Source: Vigna angularis
Lineage: Eukaryota > Streptophyta > Magnoliopsida > Fabales > Fabaceae
Direction of reading: 5' to 3'
DNA: 64,000 nt
Assembly (NCBI RefSeq): GCF_016808095.1
Contig: NC_068976.1
Span: 12,743,001 to 12,807,000 of the forward strand
Below are positions 1 to 10,727 of this stretch, in pieces. Positions within the stretch are counted from its first letter, which is position 1, and the number at the start of each line of letters is the position of its first letter. A model generated the notes under the pieces. That model did not search any database, was not told where the DNA came from, and was given only the letters and a program-made list of their open reading frames with translations. The position numbers and the translations under genes are program-made.

Positions 1-855
1 CTTCTTTTGAAAAAACAAAATTATAATGATCATGGGTTGTCTTCATTGAATTTTGAAAAATTCAATTCATTTATCAACAGAAAGTAATTAAAGTTTAAAG
101 GTTTAAGTGGAGTGTGTGTCACTCTGCAAATCTTGCCTTCTACAAGACTACAGATCCAAAGAAGAATCATGATACCCATTTTATAGTTCTTCAAATGGTC
201 AAATTTATGGTGTGAAATACAAATCTACAACCATGCTACAGAGTCACGATCCCCTACATATCATTTTTTTAATCTTGTGTTCGTATGGAAAAATTTACTG
301 CTAAGAAAGACAGATATGAAAGTGATCATTATGTTCGGTTGTAACGATTTGATAATGAATGCGAGCGAAACTTGATAATCGTTATGTTCGGTTGCCTCAA
401 AATCTGCTTCCTGTGGTATGGAAGGAATAGTCGTAGATGAATTTGTCTGCAAGCTCTTCTAATTAGGATAACATTTCATCTCAAACCATACATTCTTTAT
501 TATTTTGTACAGTCCTCTGACATAGCTTTACGTAGTATTCATAGAGAATATGTATAGATATATTTGTAAGTACTTTCGTGTAATTGACACTCAACAATCA
601 AAGTTTAATTCTCACATTTCTCTGTCTCATAACTCAATTAAATGGCAGATATATTGGTATGCATGTGCATAAGGAATTCAATTTCAAAACTATATATGGA
701 ACGTATATATACGGATACCACGGTATACAAAACAATGCATACTTTGTACACTGGATTTGGTTAGTTTCAAATTTCAATTCATGGTATACAGATTATGGGT
801 TAGACATATTTGGACTGAATCCTGTCGTGTATTATACTCAAATTTTGGTATATCC
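1..855. other. Intergenic, nothing identified
   Basis: AT-rich sequence with no reading frame that looks like protein and no repeat I can delimit. Short open frames here have low-complexity, biased composition. Confidence 0.5.
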
Positions 856-1148
856 TGTGTTAAAGTCTACTTTTAACATGGTATCAGAGCTATGGTTAGA
901 GCCTATCATAACAATATTTGTTGTTTGTTGGGCATATTGTTTCACCACCTAGGGCCACTATCGAACCACCCATTAAAAATGTCTAATCCCACGTTCGAGA
1001 TGTATATACCTCGGCGTGAGGGGGATGTGTTGGAAGTCCCACATCGACTAGAGATAAGGCCAATTCATAGTTTATAAGTGGGTGCAAACCTCACCCTACA
1101 AGCGGATATTGTAAGGTTGAGTTAGGCTTAAAAACTCACTTTTTAATA
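856..1148 (+). mobile_element. TRIM-like/copia remnant (LTR end, primer site, LTR)
   Basis: Positions 879-890 read TGGTATCAGAGC, the usual complement of the 3' end of initiator-Met tRNA used as primer site by many plant copia and TRIM elements. It follows directly on an LTR-like end (TTTTAACA, to 878). A purine tract (GTGAGGGGGATG, about 1016-1027) precedes an LTR-like block starting TGTTGGAAGTCCCACATCG at 1028 and ending TTTTAATA at about 1148. The internal region is only about 150 bp, so it cannot encode gag or pol, which is the defining feature of TRIMs. Only the last 20-odd bases of the upstream LTR resemble the downstream LTR, so the 5' copy is truncated or replaced. A degenerate primer-like site follows 1148, hinting at a tandem LTR arrangement. 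Confidence 0.7.
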
Positions 1149-1719
1149 TGCTATGAGAGTCATACAACCTATCCTAGCAAGTTCTATGTGAATATGCCGG
1201 TTTTGTAGGATTGAGTTGGTCAGAACGTGAATGGGTTGTTTGTAATGTTGACTTTTTGTTTTTAAAAGGAAATGTATTTTACGTTCTTTCCAATAAACAA
1301 AATTTTTCGACTATGAAAATTACACCTACCAGATAACACATATAGGTATGACTTCATCATATTTCTTTTAACTCCCAAAATATAGTCATCTATTCTCTTA
1401 TCTTAGACCACTTTAACTATACTTATAAAATTTTTTTTAAGCGACCTTTTGAAGTCTCAGTTCTTAATAACATTATTTTCTACATTTATAGTGTTAAGTT
1501 TTACGAATAAAATCAATTTTTCCATAACTTTTATGTTGTTTAATTCTCAAGTTTATATCAATTTTACATTATTTTGTATTTTATTTGTTTTATGTTTGTT
1601 TACTTTTAATATCTATTTTGAGTGTGAAATAATTCAATAGTAAGCAAATATAGTATAGGAAAATAAGTTGAAACTTAAGAAAGCTTAATTGAAAAAGAAA
1701 GAATGATTTTTAAACAAAT
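1149..1719. other. Intergenic, AT-rich
   Basis: Nothing gene-like seen. It begins with sequence resembling a decayed continuation of the TRIM-like element (primer-like TGCTATGAGAGTC), then plain AT-rich DNA. Confidence 0.45.
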
Positions 1720-2910
1720 ACTCATGTTGGAGTACTAGAATCACACCTAACATTACAAACATGAAAAAAGGACTCACCTATAGAATTACAACGCCATGCA
1801 CCACCCTTAGACGACCAAAAAATCACCATTGGGTGCCAAATTGAGTCGTTGGGTGAAAGTGGCAGCTCAAACATGTAGTATTTGAGTCGCTGAATGAAAA
1901 TATGGCTCACCCAACGAGTTACAAGTCATAAAACATAGGCGAGTCTATCGGCCATGATATGTGAAAGTGGATATTTAATCATGTTTTCGTTAAAGTTTTA
2001 GGCATTCCTCATTTTTACACAAAGAGAATCACCTAAGGTGCTTGAGAAAAACTTTTGAAGGTTGTTTGGAGTGTTGGGAAGCTCTATCTCTCCTCCTTGG
2101 GTTTTCTCCTTCATTAATGGTGGTTTTCCCCCTTTTGCTGCAGATTATAGGTGGAAATGTGAAGGAGAAGCATGATTGAAGCTTGGAATAGCTAGTAGGT
2201 ACCTTGGGAAAAGACCTTCATCTTCTTTATGGTTTCATTTTTTATCTATCTCTTCAATTTGTAAACCCTAGGTTCTCCACCGTGAAAAATTATTTTTATT
2301 TGTTGACATTGGATGTAAAACATTGAATTCTTGTGTAAAATTGTGTTATTAATATGTATATGTTTTTTCAATTCAAGTTAATATTTGATTTTCATGCTTA
2401 ATGATTGATGTGGATTGTTCTCATCCTTGATTTGTGATTTTGAAGGTGTTGGGAAATATCTTTAAAATATAGACTTGAAATTAAATGCTTAATGAATGTT
2501 TTTATCTAGAAATAAAATTTGGTTTATTAGTAAACTTAGACTCTTAAAATTAATGCATGATTTCACTTGTTGAGGATTTAAAGGATTGAAACTTGATAAG
2601 TGATCATAGGCTCAAAGGCTTTAGGATTAGGATTTGAGTATGTTGATGATTTGATTTTGACTTGAATATTGAGATATTTGTGATGCATGAGAATGAAGTT
2701 GATGAAATCTAATCTTAACAATTGTAAATAATCTATGTTAAATTTCTTGCTACACATCAATTGTTTAATAAAAAAAGAGTTTTCATTGTGTTTTTTTTAA
2801 ATTTTGTGGTTTCATTGAGTTATTATGCAAGAGTTGTCGAGTTTTACATAAGTCTCTTGGAAGAACATGATATTTTATCACTTGCTACGTACAACCAATG
2901 CACTTGTTAT
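1720..2910 (+). mobile_element. Decayed LTR-type repeat, related to 51120-52175
   Basis: It shares several blocks in the same order with 51120-52175. These are a stretch of 'gagtcgctgaatg/cccaacgag' motifs near its left end, a late block with CAATTGTTTAATAAA (2759-2773), and then TCTCTTGGAAGAACATGATA (about 2851). The counterpart at 52000-52110 reads CAACTGTTTAATAAA and then CCTTTGGGAGAACGATAT. No gag/pol frame is visible between or beside the two. I infer remnants of LTRs of a retrotransposon family; the termini cannot be set from the sequence alone. Confidence 0.45.
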
Positions 2911-3313
2911 GTAGTTGGTTTTCCATTAAGAGCTCTCCGAGGAAGAAATAAATTCAATCCTCTCATTTCCTCTCAGCACCTCACCACGTGCTCTAACACC
3001 CACCTACATATCAACAACATGCCACGCCAACACACCAAAATAAGAAGAGAGAATCAATTATCGAAGAATACCAAATTGATTCTAGGTGACTAATGACAAT
3101 GGGGAATCAGTTATATATATTTTAAAATAATTTAATAGGTTAAAATGACATAGTCATGTATGGTATTTCCTTTATGATTACATGGTTTTCCTTCAAAATC
3201 TTCTCATTTGTACTAGGAAGCATTGGTCAATGATCACCCGCAAATTGCGGCTTGCAATTTCATTCAAATTAGTTGAACTAAACTATCTTATAGCTCGTTC
3301 TTCCTTACCTATG
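2911..3313. other. Intergenic, nothing identified
   Basis: No exon-like pattern, repeat or regulatory motif that I can support between the LTR-type remnant and the hAT MITE. Confidence 0.45.
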
Positions 3314-3321
3314 AACAATAC

Positions 3322-3843
3322 TAGAACTGTCAAAACGGGTCACCCGGCCCGACCTGACTCTACCCACCAGGAGTTGGTCACTTAGTGAGTCAACCCAACC
3401 AAGTTCATTTATTAGCGAGCCAGAAAAATTCGAACCCGATCCAACCCACCACGGGTTGGCTCACTTAATTACAATTTTTTTAAAATAAAAAAATTACAAA
3501 TTTTCTATAATTCAAATCTAAACAAATTTCACTCATAAATTTCACTCCCAACATGGGTGTTTAATTAATTTTGAAAATAAGAAACTTAAATATTTTTTTC
3601 AAGCAAAAAAAAATAAAAATCTTTTTATAAAATTAAAATTAAATTTTAATAAAATAAAATTAGGTAGGTGGATTGATGGGCCAACTCAGCCCACCACAAG
3701 TTCAACCCGCATGAACCGAGTTTAAATGAACCAGGTTTAAATCTGACTCACAAAAAAGAATACATTTTTTTTAAATCCAACTCGGCTCGAACCCGTAGTA
3801 GGTCGGATTAGTCTGCGAGTTGTGATCCATTTTGACAGCTCTA
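3322..3843. mobile_element. hAT-type MITE with exact 8-bp target duplication
   Basis: The 522-bp element is bounded by imperfect terminal inverted repeats: left TAGAACTGTCAAAACGGG, right end the complement of TAGAGCTGTCAAAATGG. It is flanked on both sides by the identical octamer AACAATAC (3314-3321 and 3844-3851). An 8-bp duplication with short terminal repeats is the hallmark of the hAT superfamily. The interior is GC-richer at both ends (several 'gggttgg/cccaacc' motifs) and AT-rich in the middle. It has no transposase frame, so it is non-autonomous. Confidence 0.85.
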
Positions 3844-3851
3844 AACAATAC

Positions 3852-6800
3852 ATTGTTTGAAATAAACACAACATTAAAATTCATGAAATAAATATTATTC
3901 TCATTTTTCAAGTGTGAAGAACCAAATCAAACCACATAAATAAGATGATACAAAATAAATAAAACATATATACACTTAAGAAAGTATTAGAAAAGTATTA
4001 GAAAAGAGTTGGACAAATTATATGTAATCTGCAATATTAGGAAAATAATATTGGTTACTTGTGATTTTGAGAATGGTTATAATAAGTAAAAGAAAAAGTT
4101 TTGGAATCCTCTCTTCGTAAGACCAAAACTTTTCTTTATCTTTTGTTATATTTATTGAATTGCTTTATCTTCTAATTACCAAATTTGATAAAATGAAACA
4201 TCAATTCACAAGTAAAAAAATAAAAATAATAATAGATTTGGTAATCTTAATGTTAAAAATTCAATTCAATGTAATTTGAAATGTATTTTATAAAAATTTA
4301 AAAATACATTTTAAATTGCACAATCTAAAATATTAAACAACATTAAAAAATTCAGATTATGCAATTCTGAATATAACATCTAAGTTTTAACTTCTAAATT
4401 GTATAATTATTGTTTTTAATCACTCACTCTTAAATCTTTTCAATAAAATTATATGAAAGAATATTTTTAAAATTTTTCCCATCCCATAGAGGTGCATGAA
4501 AATACCATGGAATGCAGGACGAAAGAAACAGCCAAATTACTCACATAAAATTTTTGAATTCACTTATATATATAGTCGGTTGAATATTTTATCCTATCAC
4601 TAGAGTTTTTTTTCCTCTGAATTAGAAACTAATTTATTTTCAGTGTTATTATCACCACTACTATATGATATTTTCAGAAATAGTAAATGAAACTCATAAT
4701 TTTGTGTTTTCATGAAATTGACAAGATAAGAAGAAAAAGCTTTGATTTGAAAGCATATTCCATAGTTTCATGGCTACGCGATTCTCGCACCACCAATTAA
4801 GCAAAATCATAACGTTATGAAGGTGAATTAACGTGCTAATCACTTTCTTTGCAATCTAATGTCTTCATTTAATTTTTCTTTTATGTTGCATATGGCACTT
4901 TATTTTAAGATGTTTTTTTTTTAGTTTCTATGATCGCAATTTAATATTTTTTCTTATTAGATACGTAGTCGTATAATAAATATTAACATATTTTATTTTT
5001 TTTTAAATAAGAAGAATAATAAAGTTAGTATAACTAATTTTGAAATTTTTTACTTTTTATTTATTATTTTTTAAACTTAAATTTTTAATAGTTTCTTATA
5101 AAATTAATTGAATATTAATATTGATTTTTTTCATTAATAAAAATAGATGAAAATTCATATCTATCAAATATATAATGTTTAATTATCGTAATTATTAAAA
5201 GAGTTCAAATAAATTTACGAAATTAAAAGTTTTACATTAATACTTATAACTTTTTATTTATTAATTATACTAAGAACAAAATATGTTTTTACACCTAATT
5301 TTATTTAATTATTAATAAAGTTATATTTTTAAAGTAGGAAGTGTTTGTTTAGTTATATAATTGAGAATCTTACTTAAAGATGATGCTACAGCATGTAATA
5401 AAGTAAATTAATTAGAATGGGAACAGAACATTATTGGCCACATTTCTAGGTCAGCTTTTGACTTTCTAATAGTACAAAGTTGTATAACTGCCAACAACTT
5501 CACTTGATTAACGGAATTTATAAAATATTTTTTAAAGAAAAAAACTTTAAATGTAATTACTTTCATCACTGTTTATAAAAATTACTTCAATTTAAATAAT
5601 AATATTATTTAAAAAAATTTACCATAAAAAAAATTGTTTGTAAAATGAAACTCTAATTATAACCTGAATAAAAATAAGAAAGAAGCATTGAATATGATTT
5701 TTGTCAAGTAAATTATTGAATTTAAGTATGACTAATGTCAACGAGTTTCTAGAATGAATATTTTTAAATAATTTTATTTTTGTATATAATATATCGTATT
5801 AAAAAGCATTACTTCAAATAAAAGTTAATAGCTTGTATTTTTTATATATATAATAAGTAATCTATTTTTTTTTTCAATTATTTATTTCTGTTTTCTTAAT
5901 TTTATCTATTAAGATAAGATAAACTGATTTTAGATTGCTATTTAAAAAGTTCAGTGTGTTTTGAAATTTTATGTCATCTTAATCAATAATAATTAATTAT
6001 TTTAGTAACTATTTTTCTGAAAATTCTTACTTACATCTATTCTTAATTTATGTTAAACAATTATTTTAAGTATCATTGATTGGAGTTGCACTTAATGCAG
6101 AATCAGATCATTTGTTTTGAAATTTGGTGAAATTAATTTTAAATTAAGATGTGTGGTCAGATTTATCTCGGCCACGAATTTATACTTATAATAATCTTTA
6201 AAAATTGATTTTACATTTTATTCAAACTTCCATAAAATTTTATCACTCAAAAGGTTTCAAACCACAAAACAATAACGTGTACTTTATTTCTTAAACCGAC
6301 CCAAAAATAAAATTAAAATTAAAATGTCTGAAAAAACTGAAAACGAAATAAACTAAAAATTTAACAAATATAAAAATAAAATAAAATTATTAGATTAAAT
6401 TAAATTTTGAATTTGATTTTAAAAACTAAATAAATTCAATTCAAATCAAAAGTTATACATTGAAGCTGTTAATTGACATTAATCTTCTTTTTATATATAC
6501 ACAGAATTTATAATTTTTATTTTAGATGTTATGATATTTTACACAATAAGACACAAAAAAAAGTAAACATTGAAGCTGTTAATTGACATTAATCTTCTTT
6601 TTATTCTTAAACATTCTTAAGATTTTTTAAATTCCTTGTATTATTTTATATGATAGTGAGTTGTTACAAAATTTTTTAAACTAGATAATCACAATGCAAA
6701 ACAAGTTAAAACAATTTTAATTATATATTTTTCAACAAATCTTTACACGTTATTTTAATTACTTTATATATTGATTATTTGAAAGAAAAATTACAAATAT

Positions 6801-6858
6801 GGAAATTGACTTCAAATGCTGTTTAGAAGAAATTTTCAGAATTTGAAGTAGTTGAAAC
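3852..6858. other. AT-rich intergenic stretch with a 38-bp direct repeat
   Basis: Three kilobases of AT-rich DNA without recognisable exons. The only clear structure is an exact 38-bp direct repeat at 6457-6494 and 6567-6604, 110 bp apart, starting ACATTGAAGCTGTTAATTG. Confidence 0.5.
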
Positions 6859-7651
6859 TGTAACATCCCAAAAATTCTCCCTTTAAAATTCAAAATTTAA
6901 AAATATTGTAATAATACAATTACATTAACACCATGTAACTTCAAACTTAAATATATACATAAGTTTTAAGCTCATAGTTGACTGCAGAGATATTATTGAA
7001 TCCCTCTAATCTGTTCTTCCAAATCTTCCTTCATATATACCAGATCATGCGACAATTCTTCCTCTGCTCCCGTATAACAAATACGTTATACGATCATCGC
7101 AAAAATACAATTTTCCCGGCACAAACAAACAAGTAAGGGTGAGCTAACATGCAACACAACAATTATAAAACATGCATAATTACTTCAATAAAAACATCAT
7201 ATAATATTTAGGTCAGACATTCTCATATACTATCATACCACAATTCCTACTAGACACTCATCCGGATGATACGTTGATGAGCGGTCACGGGAGGTTATGC
7301 ACTTGTGATGACTTCTACTTTTTCTTACAAATACCCTTCCAAAATACTTCATACCATTCACAAGGTTAGTCCCCTCACTATGTTCAAACCGGAACGTAGA
7401 CCAGGACCTCCTGCTCCTCTCACCACATAATTCATCCTTCTCTACATGAGACTGGATGGTTATTAGAGTATCAGGATAACCTCCAACTACGGGACCCTCA
7501 ACATCAACATACACACTAATGACATAATATTACATAATCTCTCCATGAGATTCATACCATACTCATATTCCTCAACTCACATTAACATCATAAAATACAG
7601 TCATCACAGTAATTTTATTATATCACATGCATTCACATAAATCACATCAGA

Positions 7652-7652
<1 letters not shown>

Positions 7653-7729
<77 letters not shown>
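7653..7729. repeat. (TA)n microsatellite
   Basis: About 38 uninterrupted TA units inside the 3.0-kb LTR-like element. It is likely polymorphic in length. Confidence 0.97.
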
Positions 7730-7731
<2 letters not shown>

Positions 7732-8282
7732 AACATTGTACACAATTAATTCAACCCAAACAACAGCAAAGTGAACTTAGAACCCATTACCATTTGTAGA
7801 CTATTATTTGGTCGAACACCATTCATCAAACACGACTGCCGAACACTACTATACTCATTGGACAGACACTATGAGATTCAATAGGTCGAACGCTAAATCG
7901 AGTATCCACATTTCGGCCGAACGCTACTACCGAACGTCTCACTTGATCAAACTCTAATCAGTTGGACGCTATAATCGAGTACTAAGACCGAACGCTAAAC
8001 CATCGAACACCACATTACATACTATATTCCAAACAATTATACGCATAATTTCATTCAACTTAGAATCTAACACTAATTGTAAAATACATTTGAACGAGCA
8101 CTATTCACTGAACACCAGTAGACGAACGTACACTTTTTGGACGAACGTAATCAAATCCTACACTATCAGGCCGAACGCTAAAATTGATACTTAGGACAAA
8201 CGCTATTTATCAACAGGTCGAACGCCATTTCACCGAATACCTATTAGGCCAAACGCTAAGACCGAATAAAATATTGGATCGA

Positions 8283-8890
8283 TAACTGTTTGGACGAATG
8301 CTCACTGGACGAACGCTCAATATATCACTGTTTGGACGAACGCTCACTATGTCACTGTTACGACGAACGCTCACTATATCACTGTTTGGACGAACGCTCA
8401 CTATATCACTATTTGGACGAACGCTCACTATATCACTGTTTGGACGAACGCTCAAAATCACTTGTAGGACGAGCGCTCACTATAACACTTAGGACGAACG
8501 CTCACAATAACACTTAGAGACGAACGCTCACTATAACACTTAGGACGAACGCTCAAAATAACAGACGAACGCTCACTATAACACTTAGGACGAACGCTCA
8601 AAATAACAGACGAACGCTCACTATAACACTTAGGACGAACGCTCAAAATAACAGACGAACGCTCACTATAACACTTAGGACGAACGCTCAAAATAACACT
8701 TAGAGACGGACGCTCACTATAACACTTAGGACGAACGCTCAAAATAACAGACGAACGCTCACTATAACACTTAGGACGAACGCTCAAAATAACACTTAGA
8801 GACGGACACTCACTATAACACTTAGGACGAACGCTCAAAATAACAGACGAACGCTCACTATAACACTTAGGACGAACGCTCAAAAGAAGA
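8283..8890. repeat. Minisatellite built on GGACGAACGCTC
   Basis: The first part (about 8290-8450) has a 27-bp unit of the form GTTTGGACGAACGCTCACTA plus TATCACT. The second part (about 8465-8885) has a higher-order 45-bp unit alternating AGACGAACGCTCACTATAAC with ACTTAGGACGAACGCTCAAAATAAC-type half-units. Both units are multiples of three, so frames stay open on both strands and encode SVRPNSDIV-like or SVRPKCYSER-like repeats. I regard these as by-products of the array, not genes. Confidence 0.9.
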
Positions 8891-9885
8891 AAAGACCGAA
8901 CGCTCGACTTAGAATAAAGGCCGAACTCTTGGTCGAGCAAATTGGACGAACGTCCAGGGCGCGAGATGCTGGGCGCGGCATTTCCAGAGGCTGGGGCGCC
9001 TGGGCGCGACAGGGGCGCCCGGGCGAGAATTCTGCAGAATGCAGAATTCTGCAGATTTGAGGCCAGAACCTCGTTTTACCATTTTCAACCCTTTTTATTA
9101 ACTTCTAACACCCTAAATTCATGTTTTATACTAGATTGAACTTATCTAATTGATTATAAACGTTCCATATTCAATTCTTAAGGGATTCATACTCAAATTC
9201 AACCATAAAACACCAATTTTCACAACTTAGTTATCCAAAATCCAATTCTACCACTTTACACCTATTTTGATCAATTTGATGGTTCTAACAAGTCACAATA
9301 CAGTGGGTGAAACTGTTCCCAAGGCTCAATAACACTCTAGACCCCAAATACTCAAAATCACTATCTCACTTCCTCTCCAAATGACTAAAAAGCTATGAAA
9401 TTCCAATTTCCTTCAATTCTAAAACATACAAGATTACATACATGAATCAACACATCAATTTCAGTCCAACCATACATACAACCACAATTTTCTAGCATCC
9501 TACTCATGCAACCACTATCAACATCCAGAAAATCCAACTCCCCTTACCTAGTTTTTCTCCAAGCACAACCATCCTACAGCCAAGAACTCTGCCCCGATCG
9601 GAACGACGAAAACGTTCGGTTGAAATGAAGCCCTCTACTCCGCGGAGGCCATGGTAGCATCAGAGTTGAATTCCTATGTTTCAAGGTGCTGGAATTCTAG
9701 AGAGAAGCGAGTGAATTTGGAGATGAAGTTTTTTTTAGAGTGAGGAAGAATGGGTTCCTCCCCCATGAACTCTCCATCCCGCATACCAAAATAAGACCCC
9801 TTCCCCCAATAATTGTTCCCCTATGATGACAAAAGGTGGGTGACCACCGTGTCCCCCACTACTCCCAAAAATCACGGTCCTTACA

Positions 9886-10275
9886 TAAACCTACTTAATT
9901 CATTACATTTTTAACTTGATATTTACATTGAAGATGCATTTTAAAAGATTTTACCAAAGGTCAACGTTTTAAAATTCATTAAATTTTAACTACCTATGGA
10001 ATTGATAGAATTCTAGAACCACAATTTCATCCATAAAAAATCCAACACTTTAAAGTGGGTCCCAGATGAATGCATGAATTCTTAAGGGTTAAGAAGGGAC
10101 ATCGATGTGGGACCCACACGTTTGTCTTAGGTTGTGGCAAGTTCCAACTTGGAAGGAAGATGGCAACACCAACACACAACTTTCTTCTTTTCCCCCCACA
10201 AATGTCTTTTCTTTCCTTCATTACCAATTTATTAATCCCTTTCACCCTTTATCTTCCTCTCTCTCATTTCTCTGT
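9886..10275. other. Upstream region of the chorismate mutase gene
   Basis: Unique-looking sequence between the LTR-like element and the TATA box of the next gene. The transposon ends only about 390 bp upstream of that TATA box, so it may contribute to or disturb the promoter. No specific operator-like motif is claimed. Confidence 0.45.
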
Positions 10276-10283
10276 TATATAAA
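10276..10283 (+). promoter_or_regulatory. TATA box of the chorismate mutase gene
   Basis: TATATAAA sits about 385 bp upstream of the first possible start codon and 84 bp upstream of a consensus 5' splice site (AAG|GTACGT at 10365-10373). This places transcription start near 10305-10315, giving a short non-coding first exon. Confidence 0.65.
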
Positions 10284-10367
10284 GTATAAACCTCAAAAGG
10301 GGTCTCTAATTCAACTCCAATTTAAATTCCCACAACCCCACTTCATTTCCAGCACCTTAATTCCAAG

Positions 10368-10726
10368 GTACGTTTCTTTTTCCACCATTTGACTTTGTCT
10401 ACAATGTACAATCTGTCTTTTTGGTTTCGGATGTAAGACATGTTCGTGGATATTGTTGGATATGTGATATGAAATTCTGAGTCATATGATCAAATGGGTG
10501 GCGCTGAATTTGACTTGTGAGTTATTGTATTAATTATATTGGTGTCTCCTCGTGCTATATAATGTCAGCACAATCATGATTTGTTTCATATCAGAATCAG
10601 AATCAGAATCATAATCTTGGTGTCATCGGTTTTAGGTGTTTCGATTTCAACCTCTTGGGTTGATGAAATGATGCATCGGTTTTCATTGGTGATTCTTGTG
10701 CTGACAATATGTGGTGTGAGATGCAG
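10368..10726 (+). other. Predicted 5'-UTR intron of the chorismate mutase gene
   Basis: The donor is AAG|GTACGT at 10368. The acceptor is GATGCAG|AATGGC ending at 10726, one base before the ATG at 10728. A consensus branch point CTGAC (10701-10705) lies 22-25 nt upstream in a U-rich stretch. If this intron is removed, the protein starts at the usual cytosolic position. If it is retained, an upstream in-frame ATG at 10668 adds 20 residues that look like a signal peptide. Confidence 0.55.
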
Positions 10727-10727
10727 A

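Larger units (their letters stand above)
6859..9885. mobile_element. LTR-like element, family TGTAAC...TTACA, copy 1 (3.0 kb)
   Basis: It starts TGTAACATCCCAAAA and ends GGTCCTTACA, the TG...CA termini of a long terminal repeat. Flanks are GAAAC and TAAAC, a 4/5 match to a 5-bp target duplication. The inner order matches the copies at 25329 and 35964: a 'ctctgctcccgtat..acgatcatcgc' block, an 'actcatccggatgata' block, a minisatellite, then a run ending in a GC-richer region with 'cttaccta'. No gag, pol or primer-site-to-LTR pair is seen, so it is best read as a solo LTR or large non-autonomous element. The complementary orientation (TGTAAGGACC...GGGATGTTACA) also fits LTR rules, so the strand is left open. 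Confidence 0.65.

Noticed and set aside
8210..8940. Long open frames on both strands encoding SVRP-type repeats
   Set aside because: They exist only because the minisatellite units are 27 and 45 bp; no start context, no unique sequence, and they lie inside an LTR-like element.
10581..10667. Further N-terminal extension of chorismate mutase from 10581
   Set aside because: The frame is open but encodes a simple IRIRIRI stretch from an AGAATC repeat and extends upstream of the better ATGs; most likely intron or leader.
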